A stretch of 64,000 nt of DNA from JANMZO01 sp963763135 (GTDB taxonomy: Bacteria > Actinomycetota > Acidimicrobiia > Acidimicrobiales > JANYDT01), in the NCBI GenBank assembly GCA_963763135.1, contig CAVXNJ010000003.1:62001-126000 (forward strand). Direction: 5' to 3'. Positions 49,500 to 57,635 of this stretch are shown here, piece by piece (within the stretch, counting starts at the first letter, position 1; each line of letters begins with the position of its first letter). The notes under the pieces are model-generated. The model was not told where the DNA came from, made no database searches, and was given only the letters and a program-made list of their open reading frames with translations. Position numbers and translations under genes: made by a program.

Positions 49500-51956
49500 G
49501 TGAAGTCATCGACTCAAGTTGTCGTTATTGGTGGTGGCGTCGTCGGCGCCTCGGTGCTTTATCACCTCACGAAGGCGGGGTGGACGGATGTGATGCTGCT
49601 CGAGCGGCGCGAACTCACGCACGGATCGACCTGGCACTCGGCCGGTGGCATGCACACCCTGAACGGTGACCCCAACGTCTCGAAGCTCCAGCAGTACACG
49701 ATCAAGCTCTACAAGGAGATCGAGGCGCAGTCGGGCCGTAACTGCAGCATCCACCTTCCCGGTGGTCTCATGCTGGCTGATACTCCCGAGCGTCTCGACT
49801 GGCTGCGCATGGCCGTGGCGCGCGGCCGCTACCTCGGCATGGACCTGGAGCTCATCTCGACCGCCGAAGCGAAGAAGATCTTCCCGTTGCTCGAAGAGGA
49901 GTACTTCCTCGGTGCGCTCTACGACCCGGTCGAGGGCCACGTCGACCCGTCCGGTGTTACGCACGCATACGTTGAGTGCGCCAAGCAGGCCGGCGCTGAA
50001 GTGCACCGCCACACGTGGGTCAGCGACCTCAAGCAGCGGCCCGACGGCACCTGGGACGTCATCACCGAGAAGGGCAACGTCCACGCCGAGCACATTGTGA
50101 ACGCCGGCGGTCTCTGGGCCCGTGAAGTCGGCCGCATGATCGGCCTCGAGCTTCCGGTTCTCGCCATGGAGCACATGTACTTCCTCACCGAAGACATGCC
50201 AGAAGTGGCCGAGCACAACCGGGTGACGGGCAACGAAATGCCGATGGTCATGGACTTCGCCGGTGAGATCTACTTCCGCCAGGAGCAGGGTGGCATGCTG
50301 CTCGGCACCTACGAGCAGGCCTGCGTGCCGTGGTCACCGAAGGTCACGCCGTGGGACTTCGGTGCGCAGCTCCTCACCCCCGATCTCGACCGAATCGCTC
50401 CGCAGCTGGAGATCGCCTTCAAGCACTACCCGGCGCTTGCGACAACGGGTATCAAGACCGTTGTCAACGGACCGTTCACATTCTCGCCCGACGGCAACCC
50501 GCTCGTCGGCCCGATCCGTGGCATCCGCAACTGCTGGGTTGCCTGCGCAGTCATGGCTGGTCTGTCGCAGGGCGGCGGCGTCGGTCTCGCCCTGGCGAAC
50601 TGGATGACCGAAGGCGAGCCCGGCCTCGACGTTTGGGGCATGGACGTCGCCCGCTACGGCGACTACGCCAACATCAACTTCACCAACGCCAAGGTGCGCG
50701 AGAACTACGCCCGTCGGTTCCGGATCACGTTCCCCAACGAGGAGCTCCCAGCGGCGCGCCCGCTGCACACCACGCCGATCTACTCTCGCTTCACCGCCGC
50801 CAACGCGGTGTGGGGTGTCGGCTTCGGCTTGGAGCATGCCCTGTGGTTCCAGGAACCGGGCAAGGAACCGGTCGAGAACATCACGTTCTACCGCTCCAAC
50901 GCGTTCTCGCAGGTGGCCAAGGAAGTCGCCGCAGTACGCGAGCGCGTCGGGCTGACCGAGGTTTCGAACTTCGCCAAATACGAAGTCAAGGGTCCCGGTG
51001 CCGAGGCTTGGCTCAGCTCGCTGCTGACCAACAAGATGCCGAAGGTCGGCCGCCTCACACTCACCGCCATGCTCAACCCGGCCGGGCGCATCGAGGGCGA
51101 GTTCACCGTTGGTCGCCTTGCCGACGACCACTTCATGATCTTCGGTTCGCAGGCGGCCGAGGTCAACCACAGCCGCTGGTTCCTCAGCCACATGCCGACC
51201 GACGGCAGCGTGTCGTTCGATGTTCTCGGACTCAAGCTGGTGGGTCTGTCGATCGCCGGTCCGCAGGCGCGGGCCCTGCTCGGTGATGTGTGCGACCTCG
51301 ACGTGTCGAACGCGGCCTACAAGTTCATGGACTTCCGCAAGGTCGACATCGGCATGATCCCGGCCATGCTCGGCCGCGTCACGTACTCCGGCGATCTCGG
51401 TTACGAGATCTGGGTTGCCCCCGAGTATCAGGTCGCCTTATACGACACGCTGATGAAGGCCGGCGAGAAGTACGGCATCGGGCTGTTCGGTTTCCGGGCG
51501 CTCATGTCGTTGCGTTTCGAAAAGAGCTTCGGTTCCTGGTACCGCGAGTACCGCCCGATCTACACGCCGCTCGAAGGCGGGATCGGCCACTACGTCAAGC
51601 TCGACCACGAGTTCATCGGTCGGGCTGCGTACGAGGCCGAGCTGGCCAAGGGACCCGAGCGTCGTCTCGTCACGTTCGTGGTGGAGACCGGCGAAGGCGA
51701 CGCTGCCGCCGACGTGATCGGTGATGAGCCGGTGTGGCACACCGACGCCGACGGCAAGGAGTCGGTGGTCGGCTGGATCACGAGCGGTGGCTACGCCCAC
51801 CACTCCAAGGTCTCGATCGCCCTCGGCTACGTGCCGACCGCGCTCGCCGCTCCCGGAACCGAAGGCTTCGACATCGAGATTCTCGGTATCCGTCGGAAAG
51901 CCCACCTCCAATCGCAGGCCGTGTTCGATCCCACCGGCTCCCGCATGCGCGGCTAA
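49500..51956 (+). CDS. Dimethylglycine dehydrogenase-like FAD/folate enzyme
   Basis: The 818-residue protein has the DMGDH plan: a DAO FAD domain with VVVIGGGVVGASVLYHLTKA and the covalent-flavin motif GSTWHSAGG (His retained), a linker domain, and a C-terminal GCV_T folate domain from about residue 480 (GRVTYSGDLGYEIWV). It would oxidise dimethylglycine to sarcosine, pass formaldehyde to THF and give electrons to ETF. GTG 49500 with AAGGAG 5 nt upstream is the start; the ORF track-like extension to 48957 runs through the upstream gene in another frame. It precedes the sarcosine oxidase genes by 9 nt. Confidence 0.9.
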   Translation: MKSSTQVVVIGGGVVGASVLYHLTKAGWTDVMLLERRELTHGSTWHSAGGMHTLNGDPNVSKLQQYTIKLYKEIEAQSGRNCSIHLPGGLMLADTPERLDWLRMAVARGRYLGMDLELISTAEAKKIFPLLEEEYFLGALYDPVEGHVDPSGVTHAYVECAKQAGAEVHRHTWVSDLKQRPDGTWDVITEKGNVHAEHIVNAGGLWAREVGRMIGLELPVLAMEHMYFLTEDMPEVAEHNRVTGNEMPMVMDFAGEIYFRQEQGGMLLGTYEQACVPWSPKVTPWDFGAQLLTPDLDRIAPQLEIAFKHYPALATTGIKTVVNGPFTFSPDGNPLVGPIRGIRNCWVACAVMAGLSQGGGVGLALANWMTEGEPGLDVWGMDVARYGDYANINFTNAKVRENYARRFRITFPNEELPAARPLHTTPIYSRFTAANAVWGVGFGLEHALWFQEPGKEPVENITFYRSNAFSQVAKEVAAVRERVGLTEVSNFAKYEVKGPGAEAWLSSLLTNKMPKVGRLTLTAMLNPAGRIEGEFTVGRLADDHFMIFGSQAAEVNHSRWFLSHMPTDGSVSFDVLGLKLVGLSIAGPQARALLGDVCDLDVSNAAYKFMDFRKVDIGMIPAMLGRVTYSGDLGYEIWVAPEYQVALYDTLMKAGEKYGIGLFGFRALMSLRFEKSFGSWYREYRPIYTPLEGGIGHYVKLDHEFIGRAAYEAELAKGPERRLVTFVVETGEGDAAADVIGDEPVWHTDADGKESVVGWITSGGYAHHSKVSIALGYVPTALAAPGTEGFDIEILGIRRKAHLQSQAVFDPTGSRMRG

Positions 51957-51965
51957 CGGAACACC

Positions 51966-54185
51966 ATGCGCTTCCTTCTCGACGGCCAGCCGGTCGAATT
52001 CAACGAGGGCGACTCGGTCGCCGTCGCCATCGCCCGCAACGGTGAGCATCCCCACCACGGGGGCTGCCTGTGCTTGGCGGGCGACTGCCCGAACTGTGTC
52101 GCCATCGTCGATGGCGTTGCGTACGTGCGGACCTGCCAGACCGCCGCCAAGCCGGGCATGGTCGTCAAACGCCATCCCGGCGTGGGCGCGCCGTCGCTGT
52201 ACAACGGCACGCCGGTCGACACGGCGGTCGGTTCGCCTCATGTCGACGCAACGTTCGAAGACGCCGATGTGGTGGTGGTCGGGCGCAGTTCGAGCGGGAT
52301 CGCGGCGGCCACGGCGCAGGAAGCGGCCGGTCATACCGTCACGATCCTCGACGCACGAGAAGGAAACGAAGTCGTTGGTGTGTACGCCGGTGGCCAGGTC
52401 GTGGTGCGCACCCCGGACGGCATGAAGTACCTGCACGCCCACAAGGTGATCATCGCCACCGGTTCGGCCGAACTCCATCCGGTCTGCGACGGATCCAACC
52501 TGCGGGGCATCCTCACCGTTTCGGCGGCCGAAGCCCTTACCGCCTCGGGCATCCAGCTCCACAACGTTGTTTCCGTGGGCACGCCTCCGGTCGGGGTCGA
52601 GTGTCAGCACGTTGACGGCACGCTGGTCCGTTTCGAAGGTGACAGCGGATGGGTGCAGCGAGTCGTCGTAAAAGACGCCGATGGCGTCGAGCACACTCAC
52701 GAGTGCACGTCGGTGATCGTCGGACTGGGTTCGTCGCCACGCGACGTTCTCGCTCGTATGCGCACAGACGATCACGTCGAGGTCGTTGGATCCGCCGGCG
52801 ACTCGCACGATCTGCCGGTCTGCCCGACCAGTGGCGTCGTGTGCCCGTGCAACAAGATCACGGTCGAAGATCTCCAGGGTGTCTGGGACCGCGGCTTTCG
52901 CGAACTCGAACTCGTGAAGCGGGGTGCGCTGCTCGGCACCGGCACCTGTCAGGGTTCGGTGTGCATGCCGCACGTGCGCTCGTTCCTGGCGGAAAACTCC
53001 GGGGAGACGCCGAAGCCGTTCACGGCTCGGCCCGCCTCGCGTCAGGTCACGATGGGGGAGGCCTCAGCCGGCTTCTATCCCGACGCCTGGCGCAAGTCGC
53101 CGCTGCACGACGAGCACCTCAAGCTCGGCGCCAAGATGGACCGCTTCGGTACCTGGTGGCGCCCCTGGAACTACGGCGACCATGTCGCGGAGTACTGGGC
53201 GGTGCGCGAGGGCGTTTCGATCGGCGACGTCAGCACGCTCGGCAAGATGATCGTCTCGGGTCCCGACGCGACCGAGTTGCTGGAGCGGATGTATCCGACC
53301 ACGGTGGCCGACATCAAGCCGGGCCGGTCAAGGTACGTGCTCATACTGAATGAGCGCGGTCACCTCTTCGACGACGGCATGATCTGCCGGGAGTCCGACA
53401 CCCGCTACGTCCTCACCTTCACGTCGGGCGGTGCCGGTTTCGCCGAGATGTGGATGCGCGACTGGATCGAGACGTGGGGGCTCAACGTTCACGTTCTCGA
53501 CCGCACGATGGCGCTCGCGGCCATCAACGTGACCGGCCCGCTCGCCGGCCAGTTGCTGCAGCGGCTCGGGGTGGCTGAGCCGCCCAAATTCCTGCAGCAC
53601 CGCCACGCTCCGGTGGCCGGTATCGACTGCCACATCATGCGCCTCAGCTTCACCGGCGAGGCATCGTTCGAACTCCATCACGCAGCGGACCGCTCGGTCG
53701 AGCTGTGGCAGGCACTCATGAGCGCCGGTCAGGACCTCGGGATCAAGCCGCACGGATTGCAGGCCCTGTTCGGGCTTCGACTCGAAAAGGGCCATGTCAT
53801 CGTGGGCATGGACACCGAACTCGACACGACCCCGCGTCGCATCGCCCACGACTGGGCGGTGAAGATGTCGAAGCCCGACTTCCTCGGCCGGGAGGCGCTC
53901 GATCGCACGCTGAAGCTTCCCGATGCCCGTCGTCTGGTCGGCTTCACGATGGAGTCACCCGCACCGGTCGAAGGCTCCGCGATCTGGCGCAACGGCGAGA
54001 TCCTCGGTCACGTCACGACGTCGTTCACATCGCCCCTGCTCGGGAAGGCCGTCATGCTCGGTTGGTTGAAACGGGGGTGGTCGGGCGCCGATCCCGATAT
54101 CGAAACAGTGGAGATCGACGGTCGCACGGCGACGGTCACCGAAACGCCGTTCTACGATCCGGCCGGCGCGAGAGCGAGAATGTGA
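51966..54185 (+). CDS. Short sarcosine-oxidase alpha-like protein (2Fe-2S, BFD-like, GCV_T)
   Basis: The 739-residue protein has SoxA-like parts in order: an N-terminal ferredoxin-like domain with Cys34, Cys36, Cys41, Cys44 and Cys57, a shortened flavin/NAD domain, a BFD-type cysteine cluster (VCPCNKITVEDL to GTCQGSVC), and a GCV_T domain from about residue 355. It is about 230 residues shorter than typical SoxA, and its Rossmann motif reads VVVGRSSSGIAAA instead of GxGPAG, so the middle domain may not bind a dinucleotide normally. The cysteines could hold a 2Fe-2S cluster. It starts 9 nt after the DMGDH-like gene and overlaps the next gene by one base. Confidence 0.82.
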   Translation: MRFLLDGQPVEFNEGDSVAVAIARNGEHPHHGGCLCLAGDCPNCVAIVDGVAYVRTCQTAAKPGMVVKRHPGVGAPSLYNGTPVDTAVGSPHVDATFEDADVVVVGRSSSGIAAATAQEAAGHTVTILDAREGNEVVGVYAGGQVVVRTPDGMKYLHAHKVIIATGSAELHPVCDGSNLRGILTVSAAEALTASGIQLHNVVSVGTPPVGVECQHVDGTLVRFEGDSGWVQRVVVKDADGVEHTHECTSVIVGLGSSPRDVLARMRTDDHVEVVGSAGDSHDLPVCPTSGVVCPCNKITVEDLQGVWDRGFRELELVKRGALLGTGTCQGSVCMPHVRSFLAENSGETPKPFTARPASRQVTMGEASAGFYPDAWRKSPLHDEHLKLGAKMDRFGTWWRPWNYGDHVAEYWAVREGVSIGDVSTLGKMIVSGPDATELLERMYPTTVADIKPGRSRYVLILNERGHLFDDGMICRESDTRYVLTFTSGGAGFAEMWMRDWIETWGLNVHVLDRTMALAAINVTGPLAGQLLQRLGVAEPPKFLQHRHAPVAGIDCHIMRLSFTGEASFELHHAADRSVELWQALMSAGQDLGIKPHGLQALFGLRLEKGHVIVGMDTELDTTPRRIAHDWAVKMSKPDFLGREALDRTLKLPDARRLVGFTMESPAPVEGSAIWRNGEILGHVTTSFTSPLLGKAVMLGWLKRGWSGADPDIETVEIDGRTATVTETPFYDPAGARARM

Positions 54186-54571
54186 TGGCCCGCTTCTCCA
54201 CCCTTCACGGCCTTCGGGTCGTGGCCGATCCGTCGGCTATTGATGGCGTGGTCGCCGGGCTGGCGCCTGAAGTGACCGTGCTGCGGATCGCCTCCGATGA
54301 TCTTCTGCTGGTCGGTCACGTCGGTATTCCGTCGTGCACCGATCCCCACGCGATCGTCGAAACCGACCTCGGGTTTTCGGGCGCCTGGCTCACTCGATCC
54401 GAGTTCGATCAGATCGTACGTCCGCATATGGAATGGTCAGTACCCGCCGACGGTCGACTCGGGCAGGGCATGATCGCCGGCGTCAGTTCGAAGGTCCACA
54501 TCGATGGCACCACGGTGCTCGTGGTGTGTCCGAGTGCCTTTGTCGACGAGTTGGAAGAGCGCCTCGGATGA
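54185..54571 (+). CDS. Small protein in sarcosine oxidase cluster, possible gamma-like subunit
   Basis: The 128-residue protein (ARFSTLHGLRVVADPSAIDG to DELEERLG) shows weak aminomethyltransferase-like character; the place in the cluster suggests a SoxG-like subunit, though typical SoxG is longer (about 190). The ATG overlaps the alpha-like stop (TGATG), and its own stop overlaps the next small ORF (ATGA). No firm family is recognised. Confidence 0.55.
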   Translation: MARFSTLHGLRVVADPSAIDGVVAGLAPEVTVLRIASDDLLLVGHVGIPSCTDPHAIVETDLGFSGAWLTRSEFDQIVRPHMEWSVPADGRLGQGMIAGVSSKVHIDGTTVLVVCPSAFVDELEERLG

Positions 54572-54645
54572 GTTGTTACATCGCAATGAACGCCCTCGTC
54601 GTCGAGGAAATCGTGGTCGAGGGATTCGAACGGAGCATCGCATGA
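54568..54645 (+). CDS. 25-codon linker ORF before soxB
   Basis: ATG 54568 to TGA 54643-54645 encodes 25 residues beginning MSCYIAMNALVVEEIV. It overlaps the upstream stop and the downstream soxB start by ATGA at both ends, so ribosomes could pass straight through all three. It may be a real micropeptide or only a coupling device that feeds soxB translation. Function is unknown. Confidence 0.4.
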   Translation: MSCYIAMNALVVEEIVVEGFERSIA

Positions 54646-55850
54646 ACGAGTTTGTCGAGACGCTCCTTGATCTCACGTGGCACGACCCGACGTCGTCATA
54701 CGACGTCGTGATCATCGGTGCGGGTGGACACGGCCTGTCCGCGGCGTACCACCTGGCGACGAAGCACGGCATCACCAACGTCGCGGTCATCGAAGCGAAC
54801 TACATCGGATCGGGCAACTCCGGTCGTAACACGACGATCATCCGCTCGAACTACGGCATCCCCGAGTCGATCCGCTTCTACCAGCACAGCGTCGATCTGT
54901 ACAAGGGCCTCGAAGACGAGACCGGCTGCAAGATCATGCACGACGCCAAAGGCCTCATGTGGATGGCGCACACCGAAAACGGTATGCGCGCTGAGCGTTC
55001 CCGGGCCCTGCTGAACCAGGCATGTGGTGTTGACACCTACATGATCACGCCGGAGGAAGCGAAGAAGCTCTGCCCGCAACTCGATCTCACCGGGGGCGGG
55101 CGCTATCCGATCATCGGCGGCTCGTATCACCCGGGTGGAGCAACCGCCCGGCACGACCGGGTCGTGTGGGCGTATGCGCAGGGCGCTATGCGCCGCGGTG
55201 TGCACGTGCTCCAGAACACGCCGGTCACCGGCCTGCTGAAGGAAGGCGACCGAGTCACCGGCGTCATGACCCCCAACGGTCCGATTTCCGCCGGGCTGGT
55301 CATGAGCGCGGTCGGTGGAAAGGTCACGGAGATCGCCGCCATGGCCGGTGTCCGGCTGCCCGTACGAACGCATCCGCTGCAGGCGTTCGTGACGAACGGT
55401 TACGCCCAGGGCTTCGGTCCGATCTTCTCCTCGACCGAATTGCTCACCTATGTGTCGCAGACCGCACGTGGCCAGTTGCTGATGGGCGCCGAGTTCGAGT
55501 CGCAGCCGACGTACTCGACCCAGTCCTCGTTCGAGGCCATGCGCAGCGTGTCGGCGAAAGTGGCGTACCTGCTGCCGTTCGTTAAGGACCTTCGGATTCT
55601 TCGCCAATGGACCGGAATCTGCGATGTGTCGGCCGACTTCTCGCCCATCATGGGACCGACCGGTGTCGATGGTTTCGCCATCACCACCGGATGGGGAACC
55701 TGGGGATTCAAGGGCATTCCCGCCGGCGGCGAGCAGATGGCCGAGTACATCGCGACCGGCAAGATGCCTCCGCTCATTGCACCGTTCGCGCTGTCACGAT
55801 TCGCCGCCGACCATGCCATGGCCGACCAGGGCTCGACCGGAACGAGGTAA
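54642..55850 (+). CDS. soxB: Sarcosine oxidase beta subunit
   Basis: The 402-residue protein is SoxB-like: FAD motif DVVIIGAGGHGLSAAYHLA, IGSGNSGRNTTIIRSNYGIP, the substrate-side SYHPGGATARHDRVVWAYA, and the C-terminal TGWGTWGFKGIPAGGEQMAE. It would demethylate sarcosine to glycine, handing formaldehyde to THF through the alpha-like GCV_T domain. ATG 54642 overlaps the small linker ORF. Its last 20 codons are duplicated just downstream as a separate 23-codon ORF. Confidence 0.92.
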   Translation: MNEFVETLLDLTWHDPTSSYDVVIIGAGGHGLSAAYHLATKHGITNVAVIEANYIGSGNSGRNTTIIRSNYGIPESIRFYQHSVDLYKGLEDETGCKIMHDAKGLMWMAHTENGMRAERSRALLNQACGVDTYMITPEEAKKLCPQLDLTGGGRYPIIGGSYHPGGATARHDRVVWAYAQGAMRRGVHVLQNTPVTGLLKEGDRVTGVMTPNGPISAGLVMSAVGGKVTEIAAMAGVRLPVRTHPLQAFVTNGYAQGFGPIFSSTELLTYVSQTARGQLLMGAEFESQPTYSTQSSFEAMRSVSAKVAYLLPFVKDLRILRQWTGICDVSADFSPIMGPTGVDGFAITTGWGTWGFKGIPAGGEQMAEYIATGKMPPLIAPFALSRFAADHAMADQGSTGTR

Positions 55851-55916
55851 GTAAGCATGCTGTCAAGATTTAACGCAGACCACGCCGTGGCCGAGCGCGG
55901 CTCGATCGGAGTGAGG
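55791..55916 (+). repeat. Diverged tandem duplication of the soxB 3' end
   Basis: 55791-55847 (last codons of soxB) and 55860-55916 align over 57 nt with 44 identities, offset 69 nt. The encoded peptides are LSRFAADHAMADQGSTGTR and LSRFNADHAVAERGSIGVR, so the second copy has been kept in frame with mostly conservative change. Confidence 0.85.
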
Positions 55917-55928
55917 CAAGCGTGTTAA
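55857..55928 (+). CDS. 23-codon ORF derived from the soxB tail
   Basis: ATG 55857 to TAA 55926-55928 encodes MLSRFNADHAVAERGSIGVR plus three residues. It is the second copy of the duplicated soxB end, and its stop overlaps an in-frame ATG of soxD. It may be a spacer that keeps translational coupling between soxB and soxD, or a functional micropeptide. Confidence 0.4.
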   Translation: MLSRFNADHAVAERGSIGVRQAC

Positions 55929-56164
55929 TGATTCCCTGCCCCAACTGCGGGCTGCGTGGTGTTGAGGAGTACCGCTTCGGCGGCGAGTTCCCGACCGTGC
56001 CGGATTCGGTGACCGACGCCGAAGCCCGCAACGTTGACTACGTGTGGTTCTTCGACAACGTCAACGGGCGCACGAAGGAACGTTGGTTTCATGACGCGGG
56101 TTGTCGGCGATGGCTGACCCTCCAACGCGACACGACGACCGACACGCCGATTTCCGACGACTGA
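55922..56164 (+). CDS. soxD: Sarcosine oxidase delta subunit
   Basis: The 80-residue protein has the SoxD zinc-finger start MIPCPNCGLRGVEEYRFGGE and the second part WFFDNVNGRTKERWFHDAGC followed by RRWLTLQRDT, matching small zinc-binding SoxD subunits. GTG 55922 has GAGG 5 nt upstream; ATG 55928 is an alternative. It completes a set of alpha-like, gamma-like, beta and delta genes in an order (A-G-B-D) different from the usual B-D-A-G. Confidence 0.92.
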   Translation: MLMIPCPNCGLRGVEEYRFGGEFPTVPDSVTDAEARNVDYVWFFDNVNGRTKERWFHDAGCRRWLTLQRDTTTDTPISDD

Positions 56165-56200
56165 CGCCGCGTTCGCTTACGCCCGCGCGGTCACGCGGGG

Positions 56201-56722
56201 TTACCAGCCCATCGAGCCCGGCGCGCCTTTGAACGGCCCGACAATGTTCGAGGTCACCCAGCCGCCATAGAAGTTCCCGGGTTGCGGCGTGACGATCTCG
56301 CCGTTGACCGTGCAGCGGTCCATTGCATGCGCGTACACCGCCACATGATTCGCGATGGCCCGATAGTCGAGGGTCGGTTCCGGGTACGACCAAGCGCAGT
56401 CGGCGGAGCGCCTGGTGGGTCCGACCACTGTCCAGTAATCGGCCGCGCCCTTCCACTCGCACCAACTCTGGTTGCGTTTGCTGAGGATCAACGTGCCCGG
56501 CCGAAATGCGGTCATCGGCAGGTAGTAGGTCGGCGGGTGACTCGTTTCGAGAATCCGGTAAGCGTCATTGGTCGACGCGATCGTTACTCCACCGAACTGA
56601 ATTTCGATCTGGGCGGACGTTTTCTCACACCTCGGAGGTCGGGGGTAGTCCCATACCGATTCCTGGCCTGGTCCGACCGGAAGCGGTACCGGATTCATTG
56701 AATCAATGTAGGCCCGGGCCAC
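56201..56722 (-). CDS. DUF427 domain protein
   Basis: The 173-residue protein is recognised by VTIASTNDAYRILETSHPPT, YYLPMTAFRPGTLILSKRNQ, SWCEWKGAADYW, AWSYPEPTLDYRAIANHVAV and GNFYGGWVTSNIVGPFKGAP, all DUF427 hallmarks. The fold is a small beta barrel of unknown function. It stands alone, convergent with soxD and followed by a separate minus-strand gene upstream. Confidence 0.9.
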   Translation of the reverse strand: MARAYIDSMNPVPLPVGPGQESVWDYPRPPRCEKTSAQIEIQFGGVTIASTNDAYRILETSHPPTYYLPMTAFRPGTLILSKRNQSWCEWKGAADYWTVVGPTRRSADCAWSYPEPTLDYRAIANHVAVYAHAMDRCTVNGEIVTPQPGNFYGGWVTSNIVGPFKGAPGSMGW

Positions 56723-56782
56723 GCGCTAGTGGGAACCGGTTCCGCCCCGGTGTGCCCAGAAGCGGACGGCGTGCCCGGCCGA

Positions 56783-57583
56783 TTACGGCGTGACGGCCAT
56801 CGAGGCGAGGAACCGTTCACCGACGGCCCGGTCGCCCTCGATGCTGACGCGGGACCGGTCGGCCGATGTGCGTCCGCAGCACAGTCGGGTGAACGTTGCG
56901 GCGTCCATGCGAAGCGTGGCTACCGACGCGACCTCGGGGTTGCTAGAGGCTTCAAACGCGTACGGCCCGTCGGGGACCACGATGGTGACGGCCTGATCAC
57001 TGCTGAGCCCGGCTTCGGTCGCAATATGCCCGAGTGAGGACGCACTTCGCGCGATGGCCACGCCGGCGGCCGGGCTGTCCATCCCCCCGGGCCGGCCGAG
57101 TGCATCGCGAATGTCCTGTTCATGGGCCCAAGCATCGAATGTTCGTAGCCCGAGGGCGGCGCGCGCTGGGCGAGGGCCGAACGGGCTTTCCATCAGTGTT
57201 TCGCCATCGAAGTCGAGAGTCCGCAGCGACGCGATTCGGGTCGAGAGTACCTCGGCCGCTTCGGCCTGGACCTCAGCCCACGGACGTCCGCGTCGGGCGT
57301 CGACATCGAGTTCCATGAACCGTTTGGTGTCGGTGGTGACGTGCGCAAGACCTTCAGGTAGTTGGTGGGAATCGGGTGCAGGCCGACCGAGGAGTCGAGA
57401 TTCCAGGCCCACGACATGCGCGATCTGATCCCGAACCGTCCATCCGGCGCAGGGTGTGGGAAGCATCGCCTGTTCCTCGGTGACTGACGCAGCCAAGTTT
57501 GCTGTGGCGGACAACGTGGACTCGACCGCGGCAACGAGGCCTTCCTTGGTGGTCGGGACTTGAGGTGGCGGTGGGAGCGTCAT
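56783..57583 (-). CDS. Mycothiol-dependent maleylpyruvate isomerase-like (DinB superfamily) protein
   Basis: The 266-residue protein has the N-terminal four-helix DinB-like bundle with LPTPCAGWTVRDQIAHVVGLE (His near residue 56) and AWAHEQDIRDALGRPGGMDS near residue 170, with further metal-type histidines. A C-terminal SCP2-like/MDMPI domain follows (SIEGDRAVGERFLASMAV at the end). Actinobacterial members use mycothiol, but many are of unknown role (TIGR03083/TIGR03086 type). It diverges from the BHMT-like gene. Confidence 0.82.
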   Translation of the reverse strand: MTLPPPPQVPTTKEGLVAAVESTLSATANLAASVTEEQAMLPTPCAGWTVRDQIAHVVGLESRLLGRPAPDSHQLPEGLAHVTTDTKRFMELDVDARRGRPWAEVQAEAAEVLSTRIASLRTLDFDGETLMESPFGPRPARAALGLRTFDAWAHEQDIRDALGRPGGMDSPAAGVAIARSASSLGHIATEAGLSSDQAVTIVVPDGPYAFEASSNPEVASVATLRMDAATFTRLCCGRTSADRSRVSIEGDRAVGERFLASMAVTP

Positions 57584-57635
57584 GGTTCTTTCGTATCAGG
57601 CCGTACCGGAGCGGGCAACCTAAGATGGGTCGTAT

